Shown piece by piece: positions 55,427 to 64,000 of a stretch of 64,000 nucleotides of DNA. The notes under the pieces are model-generated. The model searched no databases, had not been told where the DNA came from, and saw only the letters and a program-made list of their open reading frames with translations. Both the position numbers and the translations under genes were made by a program. Numbering within the stretch: the stretch's first letter is position 1; each line of letters opens with the position of its first letter. The stretch spans positions 62,001 through 126,000 of the forward strand of contig NZ_JANUBZ010000008.1 of the NCBI RefSeq assembly GCF_024808665.1. The letters run 5' to 3'. This DNA comes from Mucilaginibacter empetricola. GTDB taxonomy: Bacteria > Bacteroidota > Bacteroidia > Sphingobacteriales > Sphingobacteriaceae.

Positions 55427-56194
55427 ATGAAGAAGACGAAATTATATTACATCGCATTTGGCCTGTTAGTTATTTTAAACAGCTCATGCTCTAAGGTCGA
55501 TAATTATCCTGCACCATCAAATACAATAAAAGGAAGTACCATAGATGCAGGAACAGGCAATACCGTGCAAACCGAGGTAGGTGGTAGCGGAACCCGGGTT
55601 AAATTGCTTGAAACGAGTTACAGCGCTAATCCTACGCCTTATTACTTCCAATCTATGCAGGATGGTACTTTTGATAACACCAAAATATTTGCTGCTACTT
55701 ACAAGATATCGGTAGAAGGACCGTTTGTGCCGTTGGTGGTGACAGATAATGTTGGAAATGTGGTATCTGATGAAAGCCAGAATGTGGTTATAAAAGGAAC
55801 CAACACAGTAACCAATTTAGCATTTAAAGTGGAACCTTTTTTAAGGGTTGATATGGTTGGCACGCCTGTATTTAATGCCGATAGTACAGTTACCGTACAG
55901 GTTAAAATTACACGTGGAACAGCTAACCCGGCTTATCAGCTGGATATAACCGACATCAACCTGTATGTAAGCAATACCCTATATGATGGCAACAATAATT
56001 ACGATCCGCGGTATTCAAAACTTACCAGTTACAGTGGTTCAACAGGAACCAGTTTGCTGGGGCAAACCATCAGCATAACTACCGTGGGTGGAGCATTGCC
56101 ACAACAAGATGTTTACTTCCGTGTTGGTGCACGGATAAATGCCGGGCTGGATGAGTACAACTATAGCTTACCGTTGTCGGCTAAATACCCATAA
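55427..56194 (+). CDS. DUF3823-type lipoprotein
   Basis: This 255-residue lipoprotein has lipobox LNSSC (Cys21). The start of the mature protein, DNYPAPSNTIKGSTIDAGTG, and its beta-sandwich pattern fit DUF3823, a family found directly after RagB/SusD genes, where it probably serves as an extra surface glycan-binding protein. It is 10 bp after SusD and is closed by a strong terminator. Confidence 0.8.
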   Translation: MKKTKLYYIAFGLLVILNSSCSKVDNYPAPSNTIKGSTIDAGTGNTVQTEVGGSGTRVKLLETSYSANPTPYYFQSMQDGTFDNTKIFAATYKISVEGPFVPLVVTDNVGNVVSDESQNVVIKGTNTVTNLAFKVEPFLRVDMVGTPVFNADSTVTVQVKITRGTANPAYQLDITDINLYVSNTLYDGNNNYDPRYSKLTSYSGSTGTSLLGQTISITTVGGALPQQDVYFRVGARINAGLDEYNYSLPLSAKYP

Positions 56195-56202
56195 ATAAAT
56201 TT

Positions 56203-56226
56203 AAGAAGGGCTTCGGCCCTTCTTTT
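56203..56226 (+). terminator. Terminator with TTCG tetraloop after the DUF3823 gene
   Basis: AAGAAGGGC (56203-56211) pairs with GCCCTTCTT (56216-56224) around a stable TTCG loop, with a T-rich tail. It lies 8 bp after the DUF3823 stop. Confidence 0.88.
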
Positions 56227-56294
56227 CACTAACCCTGCATCTATCTGTTTAACCTATGCATCTACCTATTTAAAGCATCTAATAAAATTATTAA

Positions 56295-58481
56295 ATGAAA
56301 AAAATTATCCTGCTTTACCCTTTACTGGCTGTTTCATGCGCGGCTTTTGCCCAGAAATATTATTCAGATGCCGAACATCCCCGACAAAAAACAGCATTTC
56401 AAACCAGCAGCGGCTGGATACCACAGATTGACGTACGGTCTGATGTAGCCATTGTTTATGGAACAAACGACCGCGATGGCGAAACATTTGAACAGCGTGT
56501 ACAATCATGGCGCGATCATGGCTACCAAACCGCTTTTATGACGGGCATTGCCTGGGGTAGCTATTACGATTATTTTTTAGGCAAATGGGACGGAAAGAAT
56601 CATTTGGGCGTAGGGCAGGTTACCAAAAAAGGCGATACCATTTTTCACGGCAGAAATATGCCTTATGTAGTACCCGTTCAGTCGTTTATTGAATACATGA
56701 AAACTGCTGTGGTAAAAAGGGTGATTGACGCCGGTATTAGCACTATATTTTTAGAAGAGCCTGAGTTTTGGGCGCGTGCCGGATACAGCGCACCGTTTAA
56801 GGAAGAATGGCAGAAATATTACGGTTTCCCCTGGAGACCGCAGGATGAATCGCCAGAGAATACTTACCTGTCCAGCAAATTAAAATATCATTTATATTTC
56901 GAAGCTATAAAACAAGTATCCAGCTACGCTAAAGCATATGGAAAGAGCAAAGGCAAGGATATTAAAGTTTACATAGCCACACACTCATTAGTTAACTATT
57001 CGTCGTGGCAAATTGTAAGCCCTGAAGCAAGTTTGGCATCGCTGCCTGGCATAGATGGTTACATTGCACAGGTGTGGACAGGTACATCGCGCGAACCGAC
57101 ATATTTTAATGGCGATAAAAAAGAACGTGTATTTGAAAATGCCTTTTTAGAGTATGGCTCAATGGTTTCAATGACTGCTCCAACCGGCAGAAAACTCTTC
57201 TTCCTGACTGACCCTATTGAGGATTGGCCACGCGACTGGGCCGATTATCGGAAAAACTATCAGGCAACCTTCACCGCTGAAATACTTTACCCGATGGTAG
57301 ATAATTACGAAGTTATGCCCTGGCCCGAACGCATTTACACGCATCCATATAAAGTTGCGCATAGCGATTCGATGGTACTGATTCCTAAATTCTACTCTAC
57401 CCAAATGCAGGTAATGATCAATACCCTGAACGATATGCCCTTATCCAAAAACAAGGTGAACGGGGTAAATGGTATTGGTGTGTTGATGAGTAATTCGCTG
57501 ATGTTTCAGCGTTTTCCAACACATAATGGTTTTGAAGATCCGCAATTCTCTAACTTTTACGGGCAAACTTTGCCGCTTGTAAAACGTGGTGTTCCGGTGC
57601 AAACGGTACATATGGAAAACCTGGTTTATGCACCTACTTTAAAGGATATAAAAGTTTTGGTGATGAGTTACTCCAACATGAAGCCGACCAGCGCAGAAGT
57701 ACATCAGCATATTGCTGATTGGGTAAAAAAAGGCGGCGTGCTTGTTTATTGCGGCCGCGATGATGATCCGTATCAATCTGTAATGGAATGGTGGAACACT
57801 AAAGGCAACAAATTCAAAACTCCGTCAGCACATCTATTTAAACTGTTGGGTATTAAACCTGTTGATGGAAAAGAACGATATGCAGTAGGCAAAGGTGCAG
57901 TTTATGTGCTGCGCCAAAATCCTAAAGAATATGCAATGCAGGCCGGTAATGACCAGGATTATATCAAACAAATAAAAGAAGCCTATGAAAAAGATGCCCA
58001 TGGGGGAGAATTGATATTTAAAAACAATTTCTACCTGGAGCGTGGCCCATATGATATCATTTCAGTACTTGATGAAAACCCTGATAGTAAACCCTATACC
58101 GTAAAAGGTCCGGTGATCGATCTGTTCGACCCACAATTGCCTGTGCTTAGCGAGAAGGTGGTTAACCCAGGAGAGCAATCTTTATTGTTTGATCTGAACC
58201 GGGTTGTTGATAAAAAACAGCCAAACGTGCTGGCATCGGCATCAAGGATATATGATGCCAAAGCGCAGGCAAATAGTTTTTCATTTGTAGCCAAAAGCCC
58301 GGTAAATACGCTGAATAGTGTCCGTGTTTTATTGCCTGCAAAACCAGCAAAAATCACCGTTACCAACAGCTCCGGGCAAACAGTTACCGACGTTAAATCA
58401 TCATGGGATGAGTCATCAAATACCCTTTACCTGGGTTTTGAGAACAGTCCTGATGGTATTAAAACGAACCTGGAATGGTGA
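56295..58481 (+). CDS. Unassigned secreted protein, candidate glycoside hydrolase
   Basis: This 728-residue protein has a signal peptide ending at AAFAQ (residue 20). I do not recognise a named family. Residues ~45-350 look like a (beta/alpha)8 barrel, with FMTGIAWGSYYDYF, GISTIFLEEPEFW (Glu154, Glu155, Glu157), HSLVNYSSW and NYEVMPWPERIY (Glu339, Glu345). Residues ~390-560 resemble the class I glutamine-amidotransferase-like (beta-galactosidase trimerisation type) domain, with VLVMSYSNMKP and WVKKGGVLVYCGRD. A C-terminal beta-sandwich follows. This three-part layout is that of GH42-like enzymes. Acidic residues at two strand ends could be the catalytic pair, but this is a guess. It precedes a GH92 alpha-mannosidase. 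Confidence 0.6.
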   Translation: MKKIILLYPLLAVSCAAFAQKYYSDAEHPRQKTAFQTSSGWIPQIDVRSDVAIVYGTNDRDGETFEQRVQSWRDHGYQTAFMTGIAWGSYYDYFLGKWDGKNHLGVGQVTKKGDTIFHGRNMPYVVPVQSFIEYMKTAVVKRVIDAGISTIFLEEPEFWARAGYSAPFKEEWQKYYGFPWRPQDESPENTYLSSKLKYHLYFEAIKQVSSYAKAYGKSKGKDIKVYIATHSLVNYSSWQIVSPEASLASLPGIDGYIAQVWTGTSREPTYFNGDKKERVFENAFLEYGSMVSMTAPTGRKLFFLTDPIEDWPRDWADYRKNYQATFTAEILYPMVDNYEVMPWPERIYTHPYKVAHSDSMVLIPKFYSTQMQVMINTLNDMPLSKNKVNGVNGIGVLMSNSLMFQRFPTHNGFEDPQFSNFYGQTLPLVKRGVPVQTVHMENLVYAPTLKDIKVLVMSYSNMKPTSAEVHQHIADWVKKGGVLVYCGRDDDPYQSVMEWWNTKGNKFKTPSAHLFKLLGIKPVDGKERYAVGKGAVYVLRQNPKEYAMQAGNDQDYIKQIKEAYEKDAHGGELIFKNNFYLERGPYDIISVLDENPDSKPYTVKGPVIDLFDPQLPVLSEKVVNPGEQSLLFDLNRVVDKKQPNVLASASRIYDAKAQANSFSFVAKSPVNTLNSVRVLLPAKPAKITVTNSSGQTVTDVKSSWDESSNTLYLGFENSPDGIKTNLEW

Positions 58482-58555
58482 TTTATCCGGCCCCTGTTTT
58501 TTGCAACTTATTAATACTGATGAGTTAAATTCATCGCTATAAACAACTATAATAC

Positions 58556-60835
58556 ATGAAGCTATCCTTTCTTTTCCTAATTATTTTAATACCATTCGCA
58601 ACGTTTGCCCAAAAAACAAATACCGATAATTCGCTTGTCGATTATATTAACCCTTTAATGGGAACGCAGTCACATTACGATTTATCAAATGGTAATACTT
58701 ATCCTGCCATTGCATTGCCATGGGGGATGAATACCTGGACGCCACAAACCGGCAAAATGGGCGACGGCTGGCAATACACCTATGATGCTTATAAGATTAA
58801 TGGTTTTAAACAAACGCATCAGCCATCTCCCTGGATGAATGATTACGGGCAGTTTGCTATTATGCCTGAAACGGGGCATGTTAAAGTCACCCAGGATGGC
58901 CGCGAAAGCTGCTTTTCACACAAAACAGAAATTGCAAAGCCATATTACTACAGCGTTTATCTGGCAGATCATGATGTAACCACCGAGATAACGCCTACCG
59001 AACGCAGTGCACAATTCAGGTTTACTTTTCCCAAAAGTGATAGCTCATCTATCGTAATTGATGCATTTGATAAAGGATCTTACATTAAGATTATTCCGGC
59101 GGAGAACAAGATTGAGGGCTATTCGACCAGGTTTGCAAGCGGGCCGTTAAAAAATTTCAAAAACTACTTTGTAATCTATGTAGATAAACCGATAACCCTG
59201 GCGCGTACCTATAGCGACAGTACTTTGAGTAGCGGGCTGGAACTAACGGCAGATCATGTTACCGGTGTAATAGGTTTTAAAACTAATACGGGCGAAGTAG
59301 TTCACTTGAGAGTAGCATCGTCTTTTATCAGCATTGAACAAGCCGAATTAAACTTAAAGCGGGAACAGGGCAAAGATAGCTTTGCCGTAACGGAACAAAA
59401 GGCAAAAGAAACATGGAACAAAACATTGAACCGGTTGATTGTAGAGGGCGGAACCATAGATCAGAAACGCACTTTTTACTCGTGCCTGTACAGGATGCTG
59501 TTTTTCCCTAATAAATTATACGAAGTAAACGCCAAAGGCGAAATAGTACACTGGAGCCCATACACGGGCGAAATTTTGCCAGGATACATGTTTGCCGGTA
59601 CGGGTTTTTGGGATACTTTCAGGGCATTATATCCTTTTCTTAACCTGGTTTATCCATCCATCAATAAAGAAATGCAGGAGGGCCTGATTAATGATTATAA
59701 AGAAGGCGGCTGGCTGCCTGAGTGGTCAAGTCCGGGCTATTCAGATGTGATGGTTGGGAATAACTCGGCATCCGTTGTTTCAGAAGCTTATTTAAAAGGT
59801 TTGCGCGGTTATGATATCGAGACACTTTATAAAGCTCTTATCCATGATGCTAATAATACAGGCCCGCGTGCTGCCGGCAGGAGAGGAGTTGAATACTATA
59901 ACCAATTAGGTTATATTCCTTACGATGTAAAGATCAATGAAAATGCAGCACGTACGTTGGAATATGCTTATGATGATTTTGCCATTTACAAATTGGGCAA
60001 GGCGTTAAATAAACCCGAATCGGAGATCGGCATCTACAAAAAACGCAGCATGAACTATAAAAACCTGTTTGATCCGTCAACAGGGTTAATGCGTGGTAAA
60101 AATAAAGATGGTTCATGGGAAACACCTTTCAATCCTTTTAAATGGGGCGATGCCTTTACTGAAGGGAATAGCTGGCATTATACGTGGGGCGTTTTTCATG
60201 ACATACAGGGACTAGTTAACCTGATGGGTGGCAAAAAACAATTTGTTGCCAAACTGGATTCTGTATTTACCCTGCCGCCCATATTTGATGACAGCTATTA
60301 CGGCGTAGTGATACACGAGATACGTGAAATGCAAATTGCAGGCATGGGGCAATACGCACACGGCAACCAGCCTATACAGCATATGATTTATTTATACAAT
60401 TATGCCGGCGAACCTTGGAAAGCACAATACTGGGCGCGTGAAACCATGAACAAAATGTACAAGGCCACACCCGATGGTTACTGTGGAGATGAAGATAACG
60501 GACAAACATCAGCATGGTACGTTTTTTCGGCAATAGGATTTTATCCGGTTTGCCCGGCAGCAGGCCAATATGTATTGGGCGCTCCATTGTTTAATAAGGT
60601 GACGCTGACATTAGAGAACGGCAAAAAAGTGATCATTAATGCACCAAATAACAGTGCCAACAATAAATATGTAAGCACGCTAACCTACAACGGTAAACCT
60701 TATGATTTGAATTATTTAGATCATAAAACACTAATGCAGGGTGCTGTGCTCAATTTCCAAATGTCGGCTACGCCGAATAAAGAAAGAGGCATTAAGGATA
60801 GCGACTTCCCTTACTCGCTATCTAATGAAAAATAA
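58556..60835 (+). CDS. GH92 alpha-mannosidase, secreted
   Basis: This 759-residue calcium-dependent exo-alpha-mannosidase has a signal peptide ending at TFAQ (residue 19). GH92 signatures are MGTQSHYDLSNGNTYPAIA, GTGFWDTFRALYPFL, GPRAAGRRG and GYCGDEDNGQTSAWYVFSA. The acid Glu536 in FTEGNSWHYTW and the Asp645/Asp647 pair align with Glu533 and Asp642/Asp644 of Bacteroides BT3990. His587-Glu588 (VVIHEIR) fall where BT3990 has the His584-Glu585 pair linked to alpha-1,2 preference, with identical spacing of 51 residues from the acid. An N-glycan or other alpha-mannoside substrate is therefore likely. Confidence 0.95.
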   Translation: MKLSFLFLIILIPFATFAQKTNTDNSLVDYINPLMGTQSHYDLSNGNTYPAIALPWGMNTWTPQTGKMGDGWQYTYDAYKINGFKQTHQPSPWMNDYGQFAIMPETGHVKVTQDGRESCFSHKTEIAKPYYYSVYLADHDVTTEITPTERSAQFRFTFPKSDSSSIVIDAFDKGSYIKIIPAENKIEGYSTRFASGPLKNFKNYFVIYVDKPITLARTYSDSTLSSGLELTADHVTGVIGFKTNTGEVVHLRVASSFISIEQAELNLKREQGKDSFAVTEQKAKETWNKTLNRLIVEGGTIDQKRTFYSCLYRMLFFPNKLYEVNAKGEIVHWSPYTGEILPGYMFAGTGFWDTFRALYPFLNLVYPSINKEMQEGLINDYKEGGWLPEWSSPGYSDVMVGNNSASVVSEAYLKGLRGYDIETLYKALIHDANNTGPRAAGRRGVEYYNQLGYIPYDVKINENAARTLEYAYDDFAIYKLGKALNKPESEIGIYKKRSMNYKNLFDPSTGLMRGKNKDGSWETPFNPFKWGDAFTEGNSWHYTWGVFHDIQGLVNLMGGKKQFVAKLDSVFTLPPIFDDSYYGVVIHEIREMQIAGMGQYAHGNQPIQHMIYLYNYAGEPWKAQYWARETMNKMYKATPDGYCGDEDNGQTSAWYVFSAIGFYPVCPAAGQYVLGAPLFNKVTLTLENGKKVIINAPNNSANNKYVSTLTYNGKPYDLNYLDHKTLMQGAVLNFQMSATPNKERGIKDSDFPYSLSNEK

Positions 60836-60878
60836 AACGCCGGGGTTGGGCGTCTTTAGTTGAATTAGTTGAGAATAG

Positions 60879-60905
60879 TCCCCGGTAAATTGCCGGGGAT
60901 TTTTT
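60879..60905 (+). terminator. Terminator after the GH92 gene
   Basis: TCCCCGG (60879-60885) pairs with CCGGGGA (60893-60899) around a 7-nt loop and is followed by six T. It lies 44 bp after the stop and 44 bp before the next start. Confidence 0.88.
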
Positions 60906-60948
60906 AATAAGGAAATAATTATATTAACATTGACTTTGAAAACCAATA

Positions 60949-63462
60949 ATGAATAAAATATATCAAAAATCAGAACAGGCAGCTGGAATGCTGAAAACTG
61001 GATTTAAACAGTTTATTACAGCTGCCGCCATATTTATAGCTTTTTCAGCATCGGGCCAGCAAAGAAAAGCACCGGCTTATCCGTTGATCAGCCATAATCC
61101 CTACTTCAGTATCTGGTCCACCACCGACGAGTTAACCGCCTCAACCACTACACATTGGACCGGTACCTATCAGTCTTTAATTGGTATGATTAATGTAGAT
61201 GGCGTTTTTTATCGTTTTTTAGGCAAAGAACCAGAACATTATAAAACTATAATTCCGGCAGCTGATGAAAAATCGTATCCGGTACAATACACCGAAACCG
61301 AACCTACTGGAGATTGGAAAGCACTGCAATATAATGCTGCGGATTGGAAGTCAGGTTTTGGCCCTATCGGGGATATTGAAGGATTGGATAAGGTTATATG
61401 GAAGACCAGGGATATCTGGATCAGGCGATCTTTTGCCATAACAAATGTTGATGAAATTAATAAACTGATATTGAAAATATCTCATGATGACGATGCAGAT
61501 GTGTATTTGAATGGCGAAGAGATATTCAAAAAAGTTGGCGTTACAAACGACTATGGGCTAATTCCGGTAGATAAAAACAAACTCAAAACCAGCGAAAACA
61601 TATTGGCTATTCATGTAATAAATACAGGCGGCGGTTCAAGGGCGGATGTGGGATTGGTTGATGAGGAAAAGGAGAACCAGCCTGCAAATGTTTTGGTAGC
61701 GAAACAAACCGGGGTAAATATCAATGCCACGCAAACCATTTATAACTTTAAATGTGGCAATGTCGACCTTAATTTAACTTTTACCTCGCCGCTATTGCTA
61801 AATGATCTGGATATTTTGGCCAGGCCGGTATCATATATTACCTATAAAGTGATGGCAAATGATGGAAAAAAGCACCAGGTTAAAATCTTTTTAAGTGCCT
61901 CTACCGGTTTGGCCGTTAACAAGCCCGCTCAGGAGGTTATCGCGAAAAAGTTTAGCTCTGGCGATCTTTCCATATTAAAAGCCGGAACAACGGCTCAGCC
62001 CGTTCTACAAAAAAAAGGTGATGATTTAAGAATTGATTGGGGGTACATGTATATCGCCGTTCCCAAAGCTTATAATGCAGCTCAATTTATCACTACCGAA
62101 AAGGATGCGTCCAATGCTTTTTATAACAGGAATACCGTTACAACCACAAAAGGCGGGACTAATTTGGCCCTGAATACTGTTATTGCATTTAACGACGTAA
62201 GCAGGGTACCTGTTTCCAGGTTTATAGAGATAGGTTATGATGATATTTATTCTATACAGTATTTTAATAAAAATTTACGCCCCTGGTGGAATAATAGCGG
62301 TAAGAATACAATCGAGAACGAACTTTCAAATGCAGCGGCCTCATATAAAGAGGTGCTAAGCAAATGCAGCGCATTTAACAAAAGCATGTACGCAGATGCT
62401 GAAAAAGCAGGCGGAGAAAAATATGCCGATCTGTGTGTGCTGGCATATCGTCAAAGTATTTCGGCTCATCAATTGGTAAAAAGCCCACAAAATGAAATAT
62501 TGTGGCTATCGAAAGAAAACTTTAGTAATGGTTCCATCAATACAGTAGATGTTACTTACCCATCAGCTCCGCTGTATCTGCTCTATAATCCTCAATTATT
62601 GGAAGGGATGCTTAACGGAATATTTTATTACAGTGAAAGCGGCAACTTTAAAAATAATTATGCAGCGCATGATTTAGGTACGTATCCAATTGCTAACGGG
62701 CAAACCTACGGCGAGGGCATGCCGGTTGAAGAATCGGGAAATATGATCATCCTGACCGAAGCGATAGCAAAGGCTGAAGGAAATGCCGGCTTCGCCAAAA
62801 AACATTGGAAAACCCTTAGCAGATGGGTTAACTACCTGGTAAATGAAGGTTTTGATCCTCAAAATCAATTATGTACGGATGATTTCGCGGGGCACCTGGC
62901 TCGTAATGCTAATTTATCGGTCAAAGCCATTGTAGGAATTGCCTGCTATGCACAACTGGCTGATCAGCTGGGTGATGTTAAAACGGCAGCCAAATACCGC
63001 GAAATTGCCAATCAAATGGTTCCCAGGTGGATGCAATTGGCCGGTGATAATGATCATTACAGCCTTACATTCGAAAATAAAGGTACCTGGAGCCAGAAAT
63101 ATAATATGGTATGGGACAAGGTACTTGGCTTAAATTTATTTCCACAAGAGGTTTATGATAAGGAAGTAAAATACTACTTAAGTAAACAGGAGAAGTACGG
63201 TTTGCCGTTGGACAGTAGGAAAACCTACACAAAATCAGATTGGATATTATGGAGCGCGACTTTAGCCAACAATAAAAAGGATTTTGAATCACTGATAGCC
63301 CCGGTTTATAATTATGCTTTAGAAACCCCAACCCGCGTACCGCTCAGCGACTGGCATGAAACGTTAGATGGAAAACAAGTGGGCTTTCAGGCTCGCAGCG
63401 TAGTTGGCGGATATTTTATGAAAATGCTTTATGAGAAAATGGTTAATAAACCAAAGCAATAG
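60949..63462 (+). CDS. Glutaminase-A-like secreted protein (DUF4964/5127/4965/1793 architecture)
   Basis: This 837-residue protein has a signal region ending near ASGQ (about residue 36). It begins with the DUF4964-like PAYPLISHNPYFSIWSTTDE and HWTGTYQSLIGMINVDG. An inserted beta-sandwich at about 105-230 (DIWIRRSFAITN, DVYLNGEEIFKKVG) resembles a galactose-binding domain. A DUF5127-like region and a C-terminal helical barrel follow (DUF4965/DUF1793; AHDLGTYPIANGQTYGEGMP, VEESGNMIILTEAIAKAEGN, RTYTKSDWILWSA-like). Related fungal proteins are called glutaminase A, but the fold suggests a six-hairpin glycosidase and the activity in Bacteroidota is unclear. Its place after GH92 suggests glycoprotein processing. 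Confidence 0.8.
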   Translation: MNKIYQKSEQAAGMLKTGFKQFITAAAIFIAFSASGQQRKAPAYPLISHNPYFSIWSTTDELTASTTTHWTGTYQSLIGMINVDGVFYRFLGKEPEHYKTIIPAADEKSYPVQYTETEPTGDWKALQYNAADWKSGFGPIGDIEGLDKVIWKTRDIWIRRSFAITNVDEINKLILKISHDDDADVYLNGEEIFKKVGVTNDYGLIPVDKNKLKTSENILAIHVINTGGGSRADVGLVDEEKENQPANVLVAKQTGVNINATQTIYNFKCGNVDLNLTFTSPLLLNDLDILARPVSYITYKVMANDGKKHQVKIFLSASTGLAVNKPAQEVIAKKFSSGDLSILKAGTTAQPVLQKKGDDLRIDWGYMYIAVPKAYNAAQFITTEKDASNAFYNRNTVTTTKGGTNLALNTVIAFNDVSRVPVSRFIEIGYDDIYSIQYFNKNLRPWWNNSGKNTIENELSNAAASYKEVLSKCSAFNKSMYADAEKAGGEKYADLCVLAYRQSISAHQLVKSPQNEILWLSKENFSNGSINTVDVTYPSAPLYLLYNPQLLEGMLNGIFYYSESGNFKNNYAAHDLGTYPIANGQTYGEGMPVEESGNMIILTEAIAKAEGNAGFAKKHWKTLSRWVNYLVNEGFDPQNQLCTDDFAGHLARNANLSVKAIVGIACYAQLADQLGDVKTAAKYREIANQMVPRWMQLAGDNDHYSLTFENKGTWSQKYNMVWDKVLGLNLFPQEVYDKEVKYYLSKQEKYGLPLDSRKTYTKSDWILWSATLANNKKDFESLIAPVYNYALETPTRVPLSDWHETLDGKQVGFQARSVVGGYFMKMLYEKMVNKPKQ

Positions 63463-64000
63463 CCCTACCAGTTTCTTTATTTAAAGTACCGTAAAGTGAA
63501 GACCAATAACCTAATCCACTGTAATAATGGAGAAGGTTATTGGTCTTCATTTTGTTTGTGCTTGTCCCGCCGGGGCTCCAAAAACGCAAAATCAAAGCTG
63601 TATTTTTAATGATTTTTGTTTTTTTTGTCCCAGCTTGTTTCTTATTTTGCATAACGTATTGACCTACAGAGTGGACTGTTTCGCGTGTGTCGACTGTTTT
63701 TTTTGTGTCGTGTTGTTGTGAGACAGGACACTTTCTTTTGAAATGCCGCCTTGCATTGGGAATTGTTTATGAATTTTATCTGATCAGCTTGTCAATGCCC
63801 GGCGTTCATTTGGATCATATTTTAGTACGGTTATTAGTTTCATATTTGAAACTGCAACGTATATTGCATTTGAGCTTTTCTTTACTTGACTGACAGACAA
63901 TAACTTTGATGATAATATATTCTGCTTTTTTCCGGAAGATATTTTGGCCTCGTTTTTGAAAGCAGTAAGAAAATCTCATTTCCGTTGTTTCATTTCAAAT
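63463..64000. other. Gene-free right end of the window
   Basis: These 538 bp contain the terminator hairpin at 63497-63553. The rest is T-rich, low-complexity sequence in which I see no supported gene, RNA or repeat; the 64-69 codon frames here look random and have no family resemblance. A gene may begin beyond the edge. Confidence 0.5.
63497..63553 (+). terminator. Long hairpin terminator after the last gene
   Basis: A perfect 16-bp inverted repeat, TGAAGACCAATAACCT (63497-63512) and AGGTTATTGGTCTTCA (63534-63549), encloses a 21-nt loop and is followed by TTTTGTTT. It closes the SusCD-GH92 locus. The stem is longer than most terminators here. Confidence 0.75.

Noticed and set aside
63687-63893. 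68-codon open frame near the right edge
   Set aside because: It lies in T-rich sequence, gives a Leu/Cys-rich random-looking peptide and has no family resemblance or ribosome site.
1-64000. CRISPR arrays, tRNA/rRNA genes, prophage or IS transposases
   Set aside because: I saw no regularly spaced repeats, no cloverleaf or rRNA-like sequence and no transposase or phage protein among the translations.

Overview
The window comes from a Bacteroidota genome, most likely a soil- or plant-associated Sphingobacteriaceae such as Mucilaginibacter (inferred, not proven). The evidence is moderate GC with AT-rich intergenic regions, four SusC/SusD outer-membrane uptake pairs, SusC proteins with a carboxypeptidase-like N-terminal domain, a FecR anti-sigma factor next to an STN-bearing SusC, and a TAnnTTTG -7 promoter box. 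There are no rRNA or tRNA genes, CRISPR arrays, phage genes or IS transposases. Almost everything serves capture and catabolism of plant- or glycoprotein-derived glycans and their aglycones.

Layout. (1) 1-7403: 3' end of a FecR gene, an STN-type SusC, a SusD, then a GH29 alpha-L-fucosidase. (2) 7524-27226: a GH127/GH146-type beta-L-arabinofuranosidase divergent from a second SusC/SusD, followed on the + strand by the four enzymes expected for trans-4-hydroxy-L-proline catabolism (DapA-family deaminase, semialdehyde dehydrogenase, 4-hydroxyproline epimerase, FAD-dependent D-amino-acid dehydrogenase), an AraC regulator, a secreted HExxPGH metallopeptidase-like protein, an amino-acid permease and a large secreted DUF5695-like protein. 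Two copies of a ~165-bp non-coding repeat with inverted ends lie in this block. (3) 27312-41020: on the - strand a SusC/SusD, a GH89 alpha-N-acetylglucosaminidase, an HGSNAT-like membrane acetyltransferase, a divergent GH28, an SSS symporter and myo-inositol oxygenase, with a LacI regulator on the + strand. Two nearly identical 22-bp palindromes, upstream of the symporter and of lacI, look like its operators. (4) 41074-46998: a GH43 enzyme, the araB-araD-araA operon and a Nudix-type AraR-like regulator with a degenerate Nudix box. (5) 47390-63462: a membrane protein with a periplasmic LamG-like/Kelch sensor, one transmembrane helix and a cytoplasmic SARP-like DNA-binding module, then SusC, SusD, DUF3823, an unassigned glycosidase-like protein, a GH92 alpha-mannosidase and a DUF4964/5127/4965/1793 glutaminase-like protein.

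How the genes may work together. Block 2 plus the arabinose genes could use arabinosylated hydroxyproline glycoproteins (extensins, arabinogalactan proteins) down to both L-arabinose and hydroxyproline. Block 3 matches the parts needed to dismantle a GlcN(Ac)-uronate-inositol head group of the kind found in plant GIPC sphingolipids. Block 5 is an alpha-mannoside/N-glycan type locus under an unusual one-component membrane regulator. These substrate assignments are inferences from family function and gene order; the family calls rest on motifs visible in the translations.
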